DNA from: Haemonchus contortus
Taxonomy: Eukaryota > Nematoda > Chromadorea > Rhabditida > Trichostrongylidae
Reading direction: 5' to 3'
Assembly: GCA_000469685.2 (NCBI GenBank)
Contig: LS997563.1
Coordinates: forward strand, 27,640,897-27,704,896
Length of the DNA: 64,000 bases
Positions 12,482-24,499 of the stretch are shown in pieces. The first letter of the stretch is position 1; every line of letters begins with the position of its first letter. The notes under the pieces were generated by a model that had not been told where the DNA came from, made no database searches, and saw nothing but the letters and a program-made list of their open reading frames with translations. Position numbers and translations under genes: made by a program.

Positions 12482-12703
12482 TCAGTACCATGCAATTATA
12501 CGCCAAACCGAGACCCGCCACGCCTCTGAATTCTCGCCCGCCTCCAAATGTCCGTCAACAGTGCCTTGCAGGTTTTGATTGAGCATCTCCAAGCATGACC
12601 GTTGCAAAACTGCAGCTGCAAAAGTAATTTTGGCAGGTTCGTCCACAGCATCCATGTTTTGCGCGTTTTCGAAGATGTCTTTCTCTTCGTGGACCCCATA
12701 GCA
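12482..12703 (-). pseudogene. Orphan minus-strand coding-like segment
   Basis: The minus strand reads open for about 73 codons from an AG at 12704-12705 to a TGA at 12482-12484. The composition is strikingly protein-like: acidic and alanine-rich helices such as DAVDEPAKITFAAAVLQRSC, ending in WRIIAWY. The only in-frame Met is at 12655, so it would be an internal or terminal exon, or a fragment of a decayed gene or transposon. I find no phase-matched partner exon upstream on that strand. Function is not recognised. Confidence 0.35.
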
Positions 12704-12839
12704 GCTTCTATCCTTTTATTATATATTTTTCATCCAAATGTCTTTTTCTCTTGTACAAATATCTGATTAGAAGGTAACCTTAAATCATATTCTTTGCATC
12801 TGGTTCTCGTCGCAGTTCCCGATACTGCAATCGATTAAT

Positions 12840-14880
12840 TAGTTCAACACTCTAGGAGAATGAGAGCACTGAACAAGCCTTGTTCCCAGAATATCACCTG
12901 CAATCAGTTGCATGAACAAAAATACATACATCTTCCATTCACTCGTCAATCTGCATGTAAGACGAACGCATGGCGCACGATTATGCCGGCGGGGTAACGC
13001 AGCATAAATTAACTTCTCCCTCCTCTTTGAACTCCATCCCCGCACCAGGCTGACGTTCACATATCGGGCGTTGCACATACCCATGGGCTGAAAAAAGGCG
13101 CCTCTGTGTGCCTACTCCCTTAACCACTGCACAGATTTCCTTCTTGAAAATCGGCATGCGTCCCCCCAAAAACTTCAACAAGACAGATTTCAGCCCTACA
13201 AAGCTTTCATGTACCCTTGTCAAACTCCATTAAAGCGATAGCAATTTTTTGATAAGGCACTGCTTGCCCTTGGGTAGTTTATCGCAACGCTCGATGTTGG
13301 TTTGTATTGCAGATGAAGGGGAACATAGGCCATAGTTCCCTGCAGTACTCCAATGCGAGATCGAACTCCTACCATGTTGATTCTTCCAAACCTAGAAGGT
13401 ACTTCGGATGTTCAGAAGTCAACGGTTCACCTACCTGTACAGCTTTAATGGCATCGTCATGAGTTCAGAGATAAAAGAGAAGAATTCAGGAAGAGTGCAG
13501 AGCGAGTGCGAGTTGACCGAGCTCTGCAGAAGCCCACAAAAGTCGTCAAGGCGGAACCGGAAGGAACTTATTGGCTAACTTACCAACAAGTGAAGCGTAA
13601 CTCTTGGCTCCACCCCTTTACCTCGTACTACCTGCTTATTTTTAGTTGAAGCGGGTGGGGTCGTACAGGGATACGCACTTGGGGCCATAAGCGACCGCGT
13701 CATTGAAAGCACTTATGTTAGCCAAAGTGCAATCCCTCAGAGTAACAGCGAACCTAATTGGTGTGAACCTTGGACATGCTCGATTGGTCACTGAAGTTTT
13801 TTGACTTTATGGAGAGCCCTGATATTTCTGGGCCAGTGCATTACTGTATGGCAGTGGAGTGGATCGTGCTGTAACCGATGATGTTCACAAAATACTTTTT
13901 AATTGTTCAGCTCATCATTTGTCATTCATCCTTGAGAGCTAGGCAGTAATGGCGCATTGGATATGAGCGTCCCTTGGCATTTTCATCCTTAATGGGATTG
14001 TCTCCTATCCGTGCCCTGTTTTTCATTACCCCATCCGCCCTTAGCTATTGACAGACTTGTCTATGGGATAGGAATACTCATCTCATCCTTTAAGAAGTGC
14101 TCTCCGGCTAACGCAGGGGTTCCAGTGCCTTCATCGATGCTTTACTCAAAGGAAGCTTCATAGTAGGAGAAATTTGAAGGGCAATGGCCCATGTTCATCC
14201 ATTCTTCTCACTTTTCCGCAGGGGAGCTGTGGGTGCAAAGGAAGCCTCACCGCTTTGACATTTCGGTGTGAATGGGAATTGATGTGGGTGTTGGGAACGA
14301 TTACGATGAGGCATGTTGTCGGCCGATAGAGAACGACATAGCATCAACTTTTATCACATCAACGACCGACCGCTCACAGCATATACACACACAGACGTAT
14401 CATCGCATGATTGCTGGTCGGACGGCCAAACGACCGACCGACAGAACGACCGACACACCAGCAGCTGCAATCGAACGGAATGTGCTGAATCGACTATACG
14501 ATTGCCGTCAAATCGATGCTTCAATCTATCTAAACGGCCATTAGCCTCAAACTCTAAGTTTTTCTCTCTCGAAATAGCTAAATACAGGTCACTTCCTTAT
14601 TCTTCCTCAGAAATCCTACTTAAAATCATCAGTAAAAATGTTATGTGATGTCAGAGCAACGCGTCATTCCAGAATTAGCTCTCTGTCGATGGAGACGCAC
14701 TTTGATGAGCCGAGCCCGGCAGATTAGTATTATAATGTCCTGTCTCGTCTCCGACGTAACCGAGATTGTTTTGCAGATTATTTTCTGTTTTCGATATAGT
14801 GTGAAGTCGATGCCTCCTCTTCCTCCTCCACTTAGGTGACTCAATGAGCGCAGTCTCGCCGCCGCTTATTAATCGAGGGT
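12840..14880. other. No gene recognised
   Basis: Contains a short block near 12852 (GGAGAATGAGAGCACTGA) resembling the 3' body of the SINE at 18699, and several CGACCGAC-type short repeats around 14370-14460. No supported exon. Confidence 0.35.
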
Positions 14881-15375
14881 GAGAAGTATCGGAAGTGCAT
14901 GGCGGCTGGATTGCAACTCGACTCGATAGGATCCCGAACACAAGTGGGTGTCACCGGAAGTCTAGCCCCTAGACGTCCATGGCTTGAAAGCGAACTTTCG
15001 TGTACTTTCTGTTTTCCCGGTGGTCTGGGTCAAAAGCATGAAAACGAACGTGACAGCTTCTGGACAACTACGTATGCCTCGACCACGTTATGTTCGTTTT
15101 TGTCGTTCCCTCTATGCGCCATTTCAAAGGACGGTAATGAGAGCGGCGTGCAGCGGATGCTTCTTCATTCCCATGCGCCGAGCACTTCTTATGAACAGCT
15201 CCGGTTGGTCGGCTTCTGGTTTGCGCAGATAAGGCGGGGTACCCCATGAACGACGACGTCAGAAGACGTCGACAGACGAAGTGGAACTACGTACGTCTTC
15301 GCAGTCGTCAACGCTCTCTGTCTGTCTGCGCCTCTACTATTTCCGGCCGGTTGGCTGCCATCAGCTGATTAGCAT

Positions 15376-15394
15376 ATACGTGTGTGTGTGTGTG
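15376..15394. repeat. TG dinucleotide microsatellite
   Basis: Uninterrupted GT/TG run embedded in a CpG-rich stretch. Confidence 0.9.
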
Positions 15395-15509
15395 TGCGGG
15401 TTGTTGTCTCCTCTGATACCGCACACGACCGCTCTCGCCCCGCCCAGATCGATACTACCACTCGGCACCCTCATCTCGCACCTTGTCGCACGCATGTCCG
15501 GGTGGTCCC

Positions 15510-15618
15510 ATGTCGGCGCCCAGTCTCGCCTCGGGCTCCCCTGTCATCGCTGTCACGCCGCCGCCCGATTATGACAATGTCGGTGCCGAAATGAACCCTT
15601 ACTGGCAGAAACAAGCGG
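15510..15618 (+). CDS. Candidate first coding exon, function unknown
   Basis: From the ATG at 15510 the frame reads as natural protein with a proline/acidic motif (VTPPPDYDNVGAEMNPYWQK) and ends in phase 1 at a possible donor (GCGG|GTGGCA). It sits in a CpG-rich, promoter-like stretch (14.9-15.7 kb). Phase 1 fits the 5' border of the exon at 26212 in the downstream C2H2 gene, so it could be that gene's distal first exon across a 10.6-kb intron. That link is an inference; no intermediate exon was found. Confidence 0.35.
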
Positions 15619-15719
15619 GTGGCAGCTGCGTTGGAGCGATTGGCTGTCAGTTGCACGACCGCTCTGCCCGGTGGGAGAGAGCCACTGGTCAGGACACTCT
15701 GACACTACACCCGAACTAA

Positions 15720-17370
15720 CTTGTCTTAACGTGTCCGTGTGCGTTTTGACGTGTCGACACCTGTGAATACCCATTCCTCCCAGCGTCACATCCCCACGCA
15801 GTCATGAATCGCCCACAGGGTCCCAGTCTTCCTATGTTGTCTTTCTGCTTCTCTTTCACATCAAAAACCTCAAGCACTTCGGCGCTAAGCATAAGCCCAT
15901 ACTCGGAGCTGATTGCTCGACGAGAGCTAAAGAGGGTGTTCACTTAGGGCGGTCATTGAAACTTTACCCAATGCGAAAGCAGCTTGGCCAATTTGGAAAA
16001 GGTCTACTCACCGGAGGCATTGGGAACAACCATCAAAGTTTCATAAGGCATACAACTAGGAGGATCTATAGGGATTAATAGGGGATCTTGTAGCAACTCG
16101 TAAGAGCTGCTTCATCCACCTCACATCCACTCTCAACTCCCCCTCCCATCACTCTCATTATTAATGTGTTCCGTGAGAGAATCTTCCCAAAGAGCCCTTT
16201 TTGCTTTTCCATTATGGTTCTCACTTACTCAGAAAGGAGGATCATCATTTTTTGAGTACGGCACGTCCTAGTTTGTGGCAAATTTTCTCTTTTCATTACC
16301 TTTTAACCATTTCACTCTCTCTTTTTTTCCCTGTGAGTTTGTGGTAGTCCTCGCCATTACTCTGTACTTCTTCCCTGGGCATTCTGATTCATATTCATGA
16401 TAAAATGAGTCCTACACAAGTCGTGGGTAATTGATACCGCTGCGTGTCTTCTGATAGGGGTAGTTTGCGGCTGTTTTCTAGTATCATTATAATCGCCATG
16501 CCGCTGCTCCATGGCAACTGAGATCCTGCCCCTTAGAGGGAAATGGGAAAGAGGGAGCGAGAGCTCTCGATTCGTTATCCTTGACGATACGCGTACATTT
16601 ACGAGGAGGGATCCAGTGGAAGCTAGCCAACTGACTATAGTGATAAATTGGTCCAGAGGACTCTCATTAGTGGGGGGAATTGATGTGCTAACCTTCAGAA
16701 CAGCTTGTTCCAACATGAGATCTTTCTAGCCTTCTCTAGGGCTTTTTGTTGTGTTTCAGTCGTTTCCATTAACCTCTTTGTTGCCATTTATCTCCATTCG
16801 TTGCCTATAAAATCTCGACGCTTTGATTCATTAAGAAACTAATGAAACACTTATCGGCTGAGGCGAAGATTTGGCTTTTGAATATCGTCGGCTGAGAAAA
16901 GGGAAAACGAATTCCGAAAACGGCTGACATCATGCATTCATTATCTTCTAGTCAGTAGTCCCCAACTCTCTATTTGCTTGTACTCACTGAAACTTCCCTT
17001 TTCTTTGGCGTTCCCGTCACATTAACTACCTCACGCTTACATTTACAAGGTTATCCACCTGAAAAGAATATCCGAGATGCAGAATGAACTCTTGAATCTG
17101 CCAGCACCCTCTCCTTGGTAAGGGTGAGCAAAAAGAACAGTGGGAGTCGCGCGCGGAAATGGTAGGTGCTCATAGGACAGTTGGTATCAACAGTTGCTCC
17201 ATCCAAAGAAGCGAATGTGAGACGAAGGCTCGGTTCCTACAGTAACCCGACTGTGGATTCCTTCTTGAAAGGGTGGTTGTGATGCGTCACGACAGGCGAC
17301 CAACTCAGAGGCCCCTCGCCCAGAGGTCTTTTTCCCGAGCGTCGTATGTGCCGAGATCAGGACGTGTGGG
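15720..17370. other. No gene recognised
   Basis: The longest open frame (16357-16716, minus, 119 codons) has no motif, no splice context and an antisense open frame over the same bases. I treat it as non-coding. Confidence 0.35.
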
Positions 17371-17379
17371 GGACGGGAC

Positions 17380-17615
17380 GAACGTGCGTCCGAGGATGCG
17401 CGCGACAACTTGCGCGTCGAAGTTCGTGATGATTTGTACGACTTTGAAGCCAATTTTCGGGCACAAACTCGAAGTAGGGTAGTTTAATAGAGCCAGGTGA
17501 TCTTTTCTAATCTACTCTACTTCAAATTTGGGCCCCAATGATAGGTGCCAAAGTCGTTCAAATCGTTACGAACTTCGCCGCGCATTTTGCCGCGCGCATC
17601 CTCGGACGCACGACT
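17380..17615. mobile_element. Foldback MITE, copy 3
   Basis: Same inner palindrome as copies 1 and 2, but with different outer ends: both arms terminate in GTGCGTCCGAGGATGCGCGC or its complement. Copy 4 at 52110 shares this end type, so there are two subfamilies. Confidence 0.8.
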
Positions 17616-17639
17616 TGACACATACCCGGACCTGTGCCG

Positions 17640-18690
17640 TAGAATCAAACATGTTGTCTGTGAAGTTCTGCGTCCATTACATTCAATCCCTTCATTAGGC
17701 CATACAATTGGGTTCTTGTACTAAACGTTTGTTCTTGCGCTCCTCTCGAACTATTTCCTCACTGTTACACCTGTTTTAGAGAGATGAGCTGCATTTCCGA
17801 ATAATGATGCTGCTAAAAATACATTCCACCTTTTTTGCAAAAACCAATTTAGTCTTAACAGCAATAGGAGAAATAATCGGCGGAATTACTCATCTCCAAC
17901 AAGTTCGAGTTCCCAAGTAAGCGGCTATTAAAATGAAATCATGTGGATTCTGCTAACAGCAGTGACAATTACTCTCTTGGAATGGATCAGGACATTTGTC
18001 AGACAAACACGAACAGCCTCCAGTTAACCATATGTGAATCACTGTTTCACTTTTTTCTATGTTGCCGGGTTTTTTCTTAATAGAAGGAGCAGCAGAAGCA
18101 GAAGTAGTAGTGGAAGCAAAAGTCTAGAGTTCTGAAGGTAATTTAGTCTTTTCTTGACTTTTTCGCCTTCCTTTTCCCTTCATTTACTAGTTATGAGACA
18201 GTAGCCCGAAGCATGATTGGTATTTTGAAGCTTGCGACAAACTTTCCTGGTGCTAAGCTTATTATGGTCTTAGGCCAGAAGATTGCCTAGTGATAATCTT
18301 GATCCGCTCAAAGCGCGTGACGTTTCCTAGCTAGTTGCCTCGCCGCGCTTCGTGTCTTGACTGGTTGTTGACTGATCAGTTGTCTCGAATCAATGCACAA
18401 CGTCCGAGACTTTTGCTCATTATTTGAATAAAAAAAACTGTGATTCATGCATTGATGAAGAGATGTACATGTCGACGGCTGTTCGTGATCGGTGGGCGAC
18501 CAGTACGCAGTTGAAATGTCATTTCTTTCCAGCTGTTTTTCATCAGTGTACCCAGAAATTGCTGTCGTGCTTTTTGAATATGTAAAGCTTGTCACGCACA
18601 CTGACCAATATCTCATCTGCATGCTTTCGTACATTCCAAAAAGCATTCGGAGCAATTGCTGAAGTGATCCATTACTGGTTTTATAGATAG
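17640..18690. other. No gene recognised
   Basis: A minus-strand frame at 18308-18655 (115 codons) lacks motifs. A short repeat near 18328 (CTAGTTGCCTCGCCGCG) recurs at 26079 and 26107, which argues for repetitive DNA. Confidence 0.35.
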
Positions 18691-18698
18691 CGTTTTAT

Positions 18699-18980
18699 GG
18701 GGACGGATGTGGTGTAGTGGCAAGTGGCGCACTTCATCCACACATGGTCACGGGTTCGAATCCCAGATCGATATCCGCCACCAAGCCTTCCATTCTTCCG
18801 AAGTCGGTCAATTGGTACCAGACTCGACTGGGAGAATGAAAGCACTGACTTGTACATCGACTGGCATCGCAAGTCACTGCATAGGCAACATACGCTTTTA
18901 ATATGCCACTACGATTCTGAACGGAAGTCGAATGCGTGGGCGCATCCCTCAGACGGAATCGATTAACGCTCCAAGATTTT
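18699..18980 (+). mobile_element. tRNA-derived SINE, most complete copy
   Basis: The 5' part is tRNA-like, with an A-box-like TGGTGTAGTGG (18710-18720) and a B box GGGTTCGAATCCC (18752-18764) ending in CCGCCACCA. A unique 3' body of about 190 bp follows. The spacing of the two boxes matches an RNA polymerase III internal promoter. Related copies or fragments occur at 28400, 32028, 41955, 50627 and 51090. It is not an intact tRNA because acceptor-stem pairing is lost. Confidence 0.75.
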
Positions 18981-18984
18981 TTCC

Positions 18985-20185
18985 TTCATCCTTTGTAGAT
19001 AGCGCCCTAAAAAACTTGATTGATCATTAATTTGTACACGCCTAAGTTACGGTCATACTTACAAAGCTGGCCTAAAGGCGGAGTTTGAAGGCGTCGGAAG
19101 ACATAGTATTGATATTGAAGAGACGGAGAATGGTGGAGAACATCGACGACATATGCTTCATTTAGAAGTTTTTCAATTCTTTCTTCCTCATTATCCTCAC
19201 TTAAATGTTCGCATTTAGTCGTTCATTGAATTTCGGGATGATCTTAGTACTACTTGTGAAGTTGAGTAAAAGCCAAGCTGTTATCCGAAGTTGAATTCGT
19301 TATTTCCCTTCTGACAAAGAGCTCAGTAGCTCGTAAATGCCGTCACCATTCTGCCAACAAGGTAATCAAAGCCCGTTTTGAGTCTATGGCATCTAGGAGC
19401 CCGGAAATACTCTTTTTTTTTTTTGCTCATCCCTCGAAATATGGGTCGAGGTGTTCACTTTGGATGCTGATCTCTGAAAGTTACCCATTCGATAGCAGGG
19501 GAAGGGAAGAAGATTTTGAAGAGGGTAAGAAATGTTGTAGACACTTTTGACCTGATGTAGCCAGTTTTTGTGCAATTGTAACAACCGAAATCTTGTCCAA
19601 ATTCCCATTCCATGTCATTTCCATCATGGTAATCTTGTACAATCTCTATTTTCAACAACTTGCGAAAAGTCCTATCTCTCGCAAATTAGGTGGATTTTGC
19701 TTTGTTGGCCATCGATGCACTACTCTATACATATCACCACTTCCTTTTCAACTTAAAATTCGTACCTCAAAATCATCGTGAACTGTGCCTTTAAGTATCA
19801 GCTCCTACCCATGTTCATTAACCCAGAGATTCAACATTTGTATAATCTCATTTCTTACTTGTCTTCGAAAATTTTTGAAGTGTGACTGGATCAATCTGAG
19901 AGGATGTTGTGGAACCTTCTCCAGTTTTAGTCTCTTGAATCAAATTCGGCTGAGTAATAATGCCAAAGAACAATTATTTCATCGGAGTTTTAGAAGAAAT
20001 TCTTCATGAAAGTTGATTTTTGACTCTGAACTCCTTTTTTGATATAGTTAAGCGAAAGAAACTTGACATGGAGCTTTAGTTCTCAACTAGCAAGAAAACA
20101 TGTGTTTTGTAAGTTCTGATCTAGACAACACCATTTCAGTCATGAAAACTTCTTGACCGATGTGAGCACATCTAGGTGCCCATTC
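18985..20185. other. No gene recognised; isolated AAGGCAC terminus
   Basis: At 19775-19795 there is an inverted copy of the AAGGCAC-type terminus (ATCGTGAACTGTGCCTTTAA). No partner terminus or gene is visible nearby. Confidence 0.4.
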
Positions 20186-20189
20186 CCTA

Positions 20190-20450
20190 GGGAGACGGGC
20201 AGTAGGAACTATTTTGTGTAATCGATCCGCCGCACGCGGTTGTCGCGGACCATTTGCCTCATTATAACGGGTCTAGCGTACTTCATACAGCTCGATCGCT
20301 CAATTATTACTTTTGGCATGGTTCTACTGTTAGTTCTATTGTTCCTGTATTGCTTACTTGCTGCTGTATTCTGCTACATTCCTTTGCGCACGACGTCTCT
20401 CTCGCCGCGACGCGAAAATTTCGTTCCTACTGCACCACACCCTATTCCCT
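20190..20450 (+). repeat. Dispersed repeat family B, copy 2
   Basis: Full-length copy starting GGGAGACGGGC and ending at ACCACACCC. It is about as long as the copies at 5035 and 52966 and has the same CGCCGCACGCGG block. Confidence 0.75.
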
Positions 20451-20459
20451 CCGTCCGTT

Positions 20460-21415
20460 GATCAGTTCCTTTCGTGATATGCGCACCGCATTCGATTTCC
20501 ATTCCAAATCGCAAGGCGGTTTGGAGATGGGTGTATGGCCCATATAATTCTGTCAGACTTTGTCTAATAGGCAAACACTAGGTTTATGCTTACCGTGGTG
20601 TTCCCAGAGGCAGCGATTTCAAGTCGTTCGGTCAGAGAAGGTTTCACGTATGGTTGTCTCAGAATAATGAATTGCCGTGCTCATAAAATTTCTAGCAGTC
20701 AGTTAAAAGTAACGAATCATGAGGAGTACTGTACCTTCGACTCCTACAATTATACAAGATCAATAGCTATTCTGAGCATTTCAAAATTAGCGGTCACGAA
20801 GTTCATTGCCTATGGTATAGCTGTGGATATGCTAGACTGCAATTACTGGCATGACGCTGGACACACCAATTAGTTGTCCTGCTCCAATTTCTTCTTCAAC
20901 TAGTATTAGAGTCAGAAATCAGTGAAAGAGTGCGTGCTCTGCGTCTCTAACCCCCCGACAATGTACCCGTTACTCAAGGTACTGGGCCAAGACGCATTCG
21001 GGATTGATGGGCTATAGTAATCGCTGATCATGTTCAGAAGAGATTTTGGTGTTCAATCAACGATTCTGCAACTTTTCGTGAACATCTAGTCTGTGAAACG
21101 ACGGGTAATCGAGAATTATGAATCACTGCTCCGTGTGGCTTCACAAAAACAACGTCAATAGCGAAAAGTTGCTGGAATAAGAAGGGACGTTGTGCCGACT
21201 CGGCCTTCATGCACCGAACTCTGGCAGCTCATCAAAAGGGCGACTTTTTTGCTCATGCTTCGTTGGACTTCAATGGCCCATTGGATGCTTAACTGACTAC
21301 TCATAACTCATATTGATATCGGTCTTCAACATCAACTTCAACATGTGAACCTTTTTTTGTCAGTCAATGTTGAGCTTCACTTAAGCGAGTTGATCTTTTC
21401 TGCTTTTCGTTCTGA
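20460..21415. other. No gene recognised
   Basis: Short unrelated open frames only. Confidence 0.35.
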
Positions 21416-21420
21416 AGAAC

Positions 21421-21692
21421 AGCCCTTTTCGCTTCTTCGTCCTTCTTTTTCCATCTTCTTCTTCTTCTTCTTCCTTCTTCTGCTTTCTTCTGCCTTCTTC
21501 TTTCTCCTTCTGCCTTCTTCCTTTTTCTTCCTTCTTCCGCTTTCTTCTGCCTTCTTCTGCTTTCTTCTGCGTTCTTCCTTCTTCTGCCTTCTTCTTCCGT
21601 CCTCCCACTTCTTATGCTTTCTTCAGCATTCTTCTTCCTCTTTCATCCTTATTTCTTCTTCTCCCTTCTTCTTTCTTCTTCACTTTCATTGC
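21421..21692 (+). repeat. 270-bp polypyrimidine tract (CTTCTT/CCTTCTTCTG)
   Basis: Almost pure pyrimidine on the + strand, built of irregular CTTCTTCTGC-type units. It keeps one frame open as a Phe/Leu/Ser-only peptide, which is a composition effect and not a gene. Such tracts can form triplex DNA and are often unstable. Confidence 0.9.
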
Positions 21693-21699
21693 AAAATTT

Positions 21700-24390
21700 G
21701 AGATCCCTGAGACTCAGAAAGTATTGAGCATCTCCTGAAGGGGCTCGTTAGCATGGTTTGTTGCCGTATTTTCTTACTGTCCGTGATTAACCTAATCAGG
21801 TGTAAAACATTGCTCGTTTAGTTTTGTTTTTCATCACAGGATGCTATATAAAAACACCTCTGCAGAAGTCTTGAAGAAGGGGGTGGAATCAGCAATGACT
21901 TCGGACGGAGCGCTGTTGAACACTTTCCAATAAAACTGGCATTGAATGGGGTTGCGGAAGCTGTAACCAAGATTTTTTTCTGAATAGAAGTGACTATTTC
22001 AGTTCACAGCTTACTATTTTCCATATAAGTTACAATATTAAACAGCACTTTCCACCACATTACTCTTTATGAGTGTCCCTACTGTTTACGCGGCTCAACC
22101 CTTTTTCAGCGGAAATGGCATTCTATAAAGTCGTCAGTCTTAGTACATGTAGTGTTCCTAAGCCTCGGCCAACTCCAGCCGTATAATTCCATATTTACTT
22201 GCCGTTTTGCAGCTGTAAGCCATATTGAAGGCGTATGCTAATTTGGGGTGTTGGACGTGCTGACGAGTTCAGTTTGGGCTCCACTTTCCTGTAATTTCAC
22301 GAGCTTTACTGTTTTTGCTGCCACTCCCTTTTAGGCATGTATCACGCAAACTTGGACGGGGGTGGACTGGGGTCAAAGAGGAGCCACTCTCGCATGTGTT
22401 TTCCGGAAATAAAGACCCCACCCGATCCACCCGACCCACCCACACCGACCAAATATCATTACATACCTCCTGGATCGTTTAGCGAAAGCCAAACTCGTCT
22501 AGAACCACTGACTTTGACATCGTCTAGCTTGCACAGTAATTGTACTGCTCCAAAGCTCTCTTAACTACATAGCCACATGATTTTTACCTCAGCCGAGTGA
22601 GTCCGAGGGCATATCCTAGAACGAGAAGGATCTCCGCCGAAGTTTTTACACTCTACTTTTTAATTCGAAAACTATATTAGTGCTTTCCTTTTTGTGATAG
22701 TTCATTAGTTCTGTAAAATAAGAATTATCCTTTCAATTGTGTTTCATTTGTACGTTTTTGTTTTGAATGTTTTGAATCACTCTCTAATCATAAGCCTTGA
22801 GCACTAATGTCTTCTAGTGGCACTCACTGACTGCAGTTATTGTAATTTTAAGGCCTGATACCTATGACAAAAGTTGCCCGATGCAGGTGTAAATCCATGG
22901 CTTTGAAGAGCATTCATTAAAAATAAGAGCAGATGAAGGTCAGAGCAGCAGCCGGGATAATTTTACATTTGATTTAAAAAAAGGTTGAAGAAATACAATG
23001 GTTAGGGATCTGCTACCAATCTCTCCGAGAATCACTATAATATTGACAGATGAATCTTTGATCCATTCGAAAACTTTTGGAGTGTAGTCAGGGACTGAGA
23101 TGTATGAGGAGGCACTTGTAAGTCATCGTGATGATGATATCGCCTTCATCTGACTATCTCCATGTCATTGTGCAGCACATTCTGTAGGGAACTGATTACT
23201 CTTGAGAACTTTAACACTTTGTTGGGTCCGGTATCTTCGTGGAAATTGAGGGAGAAGTTTCGGCACCCTTTAAACTCCCTATTGTTTCATTGTTATACTT
23301 TCACGATACTGCATTGATAACATGAGGAACTAGAGACAAATCCGATTTAAGAAGTAGTATGTACCGTTACAACGCTACAATCTACAGAATATTAAGGAAT
23401 CAATATTAAGGAAGGCGGTGCTGTCGTTGGTCTTCTTTGCTCTCCCTCTCATCCTTCCCCATCTCCCTGCCTCTCATTAGAAATCATCGTAGCAATGCGA
23501 AGAGTATCTGCCCTATCTGACCTATGCTTTTACTTCGACACCAGATCAGTGCTACAAATCGAAGCTATTGTCATCCCAGAAAAGAATGAAAAGTGCTGGT
23601 TGATGCGCTGGGAGTGCTGGAAGATGAATGACTCAGTTGGCCTATGTTTTCAGATGGGTTTTTGTCCCTTCATCACCTCAGCCGGGGTTCATAGCGTAGA
23701 GAGAACTATACAAAACAAGAAGCTGTTTAAGTTGTGAAGCTGCAAAAAAATCAACAAACAAAATTTCTTCTTCATCGAACTCTCTATTCTTCGATTTTTT
23801 TCGAAGACGATTCCTATAAAGCGAAATGGACCTACTTCCTGTCAGCCAGTTCAACCTCGGCCGTAGACGTGAGCGTTTGCCGATTTATGGCTCAACATCC
23901 TGAAACAAGAGCCTCTTGGCCCGATATCACTTAAGGGGCTCCGCCTTTGGCAAATTGCCCCGCCTATCGGCCCACTGCCACATATGTTAGTGTAGGAGGG
24001 CTTTGCAATTGGTCTTGGTAGGATACGGAACCGAAAACTCCTAGAATGGCAACGGAGGTTGAGAGAAAATAACCAGTTCCGAAAATTATGGTTAATGAGC
24101 ACTAATTCCTTGACCCGATTCTCCGCTCTATTTCACTTCGACCACAGGAATCTTTCGAGGAAATTATCTACATGTATCGAGGCTATCATAAAAATCGCAC
24201 CCTGGATGCACAGATCTATTAACAGAGTGCGTTGTGTAGGAAGGATGCTCTTTTTACTAAACCAGTTGGGTCACCCGGCGTACGTAGGACCCCCATTCCT
24301 TACTTTTACAGAGCAGTTAGAAAATCTCCCCTCCCCCTTTCCCTTTAAATGAAGAAATGTAGTGAAATAGAGCTAGGTTTTCCATATCAC
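21700..24390. other. No gene recognised
   Basis: Open frames at 23495-23737 and 24059-24352 have neither motifs nor matching splice phases. I see nothing supportable. Confidence 0.35.
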
Positions 24391-24394
24391 TACC

Positions 24395-24495
24395 TTTATC
24401 GTAATCATAAGCTTTTGCGAACGGACACACCGACATACCGACAAACACAAAAACCGACAGACCGACACACCAAGTTTCTGCTTTATAAATGAGAG
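24395..24495 (-). repeat. Dispersed repeat family C with CCGACA array
   Basis: Reverse copy of the sequence at 27455-27640: it shares TGATATGGAAAACC on one side, a CCGACA/GTCGGT array in the middle, and CTCTCATTTATAAAGCAG on the other side. Confidence 0.7.
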
Positions 24496-24499
24496 AGAT

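Noticed and set aside
16357..16716. 119-codon minus-strand frame
   Set aside because: No recognisable domain, no neighbouring exons, and an antisense frame of similar quality.
18699..18785. Possible functional tRNA gene
   Set aside because: A and B boxes are present but the acceptor stem does not pair, and the unit continues into a SINE body repeated elsewhere.
21345..21701. 118-codon Phe/Leu/Ser frame
   Set aside because: Produced by the polypyrimidine tract and not by selection on a protein.
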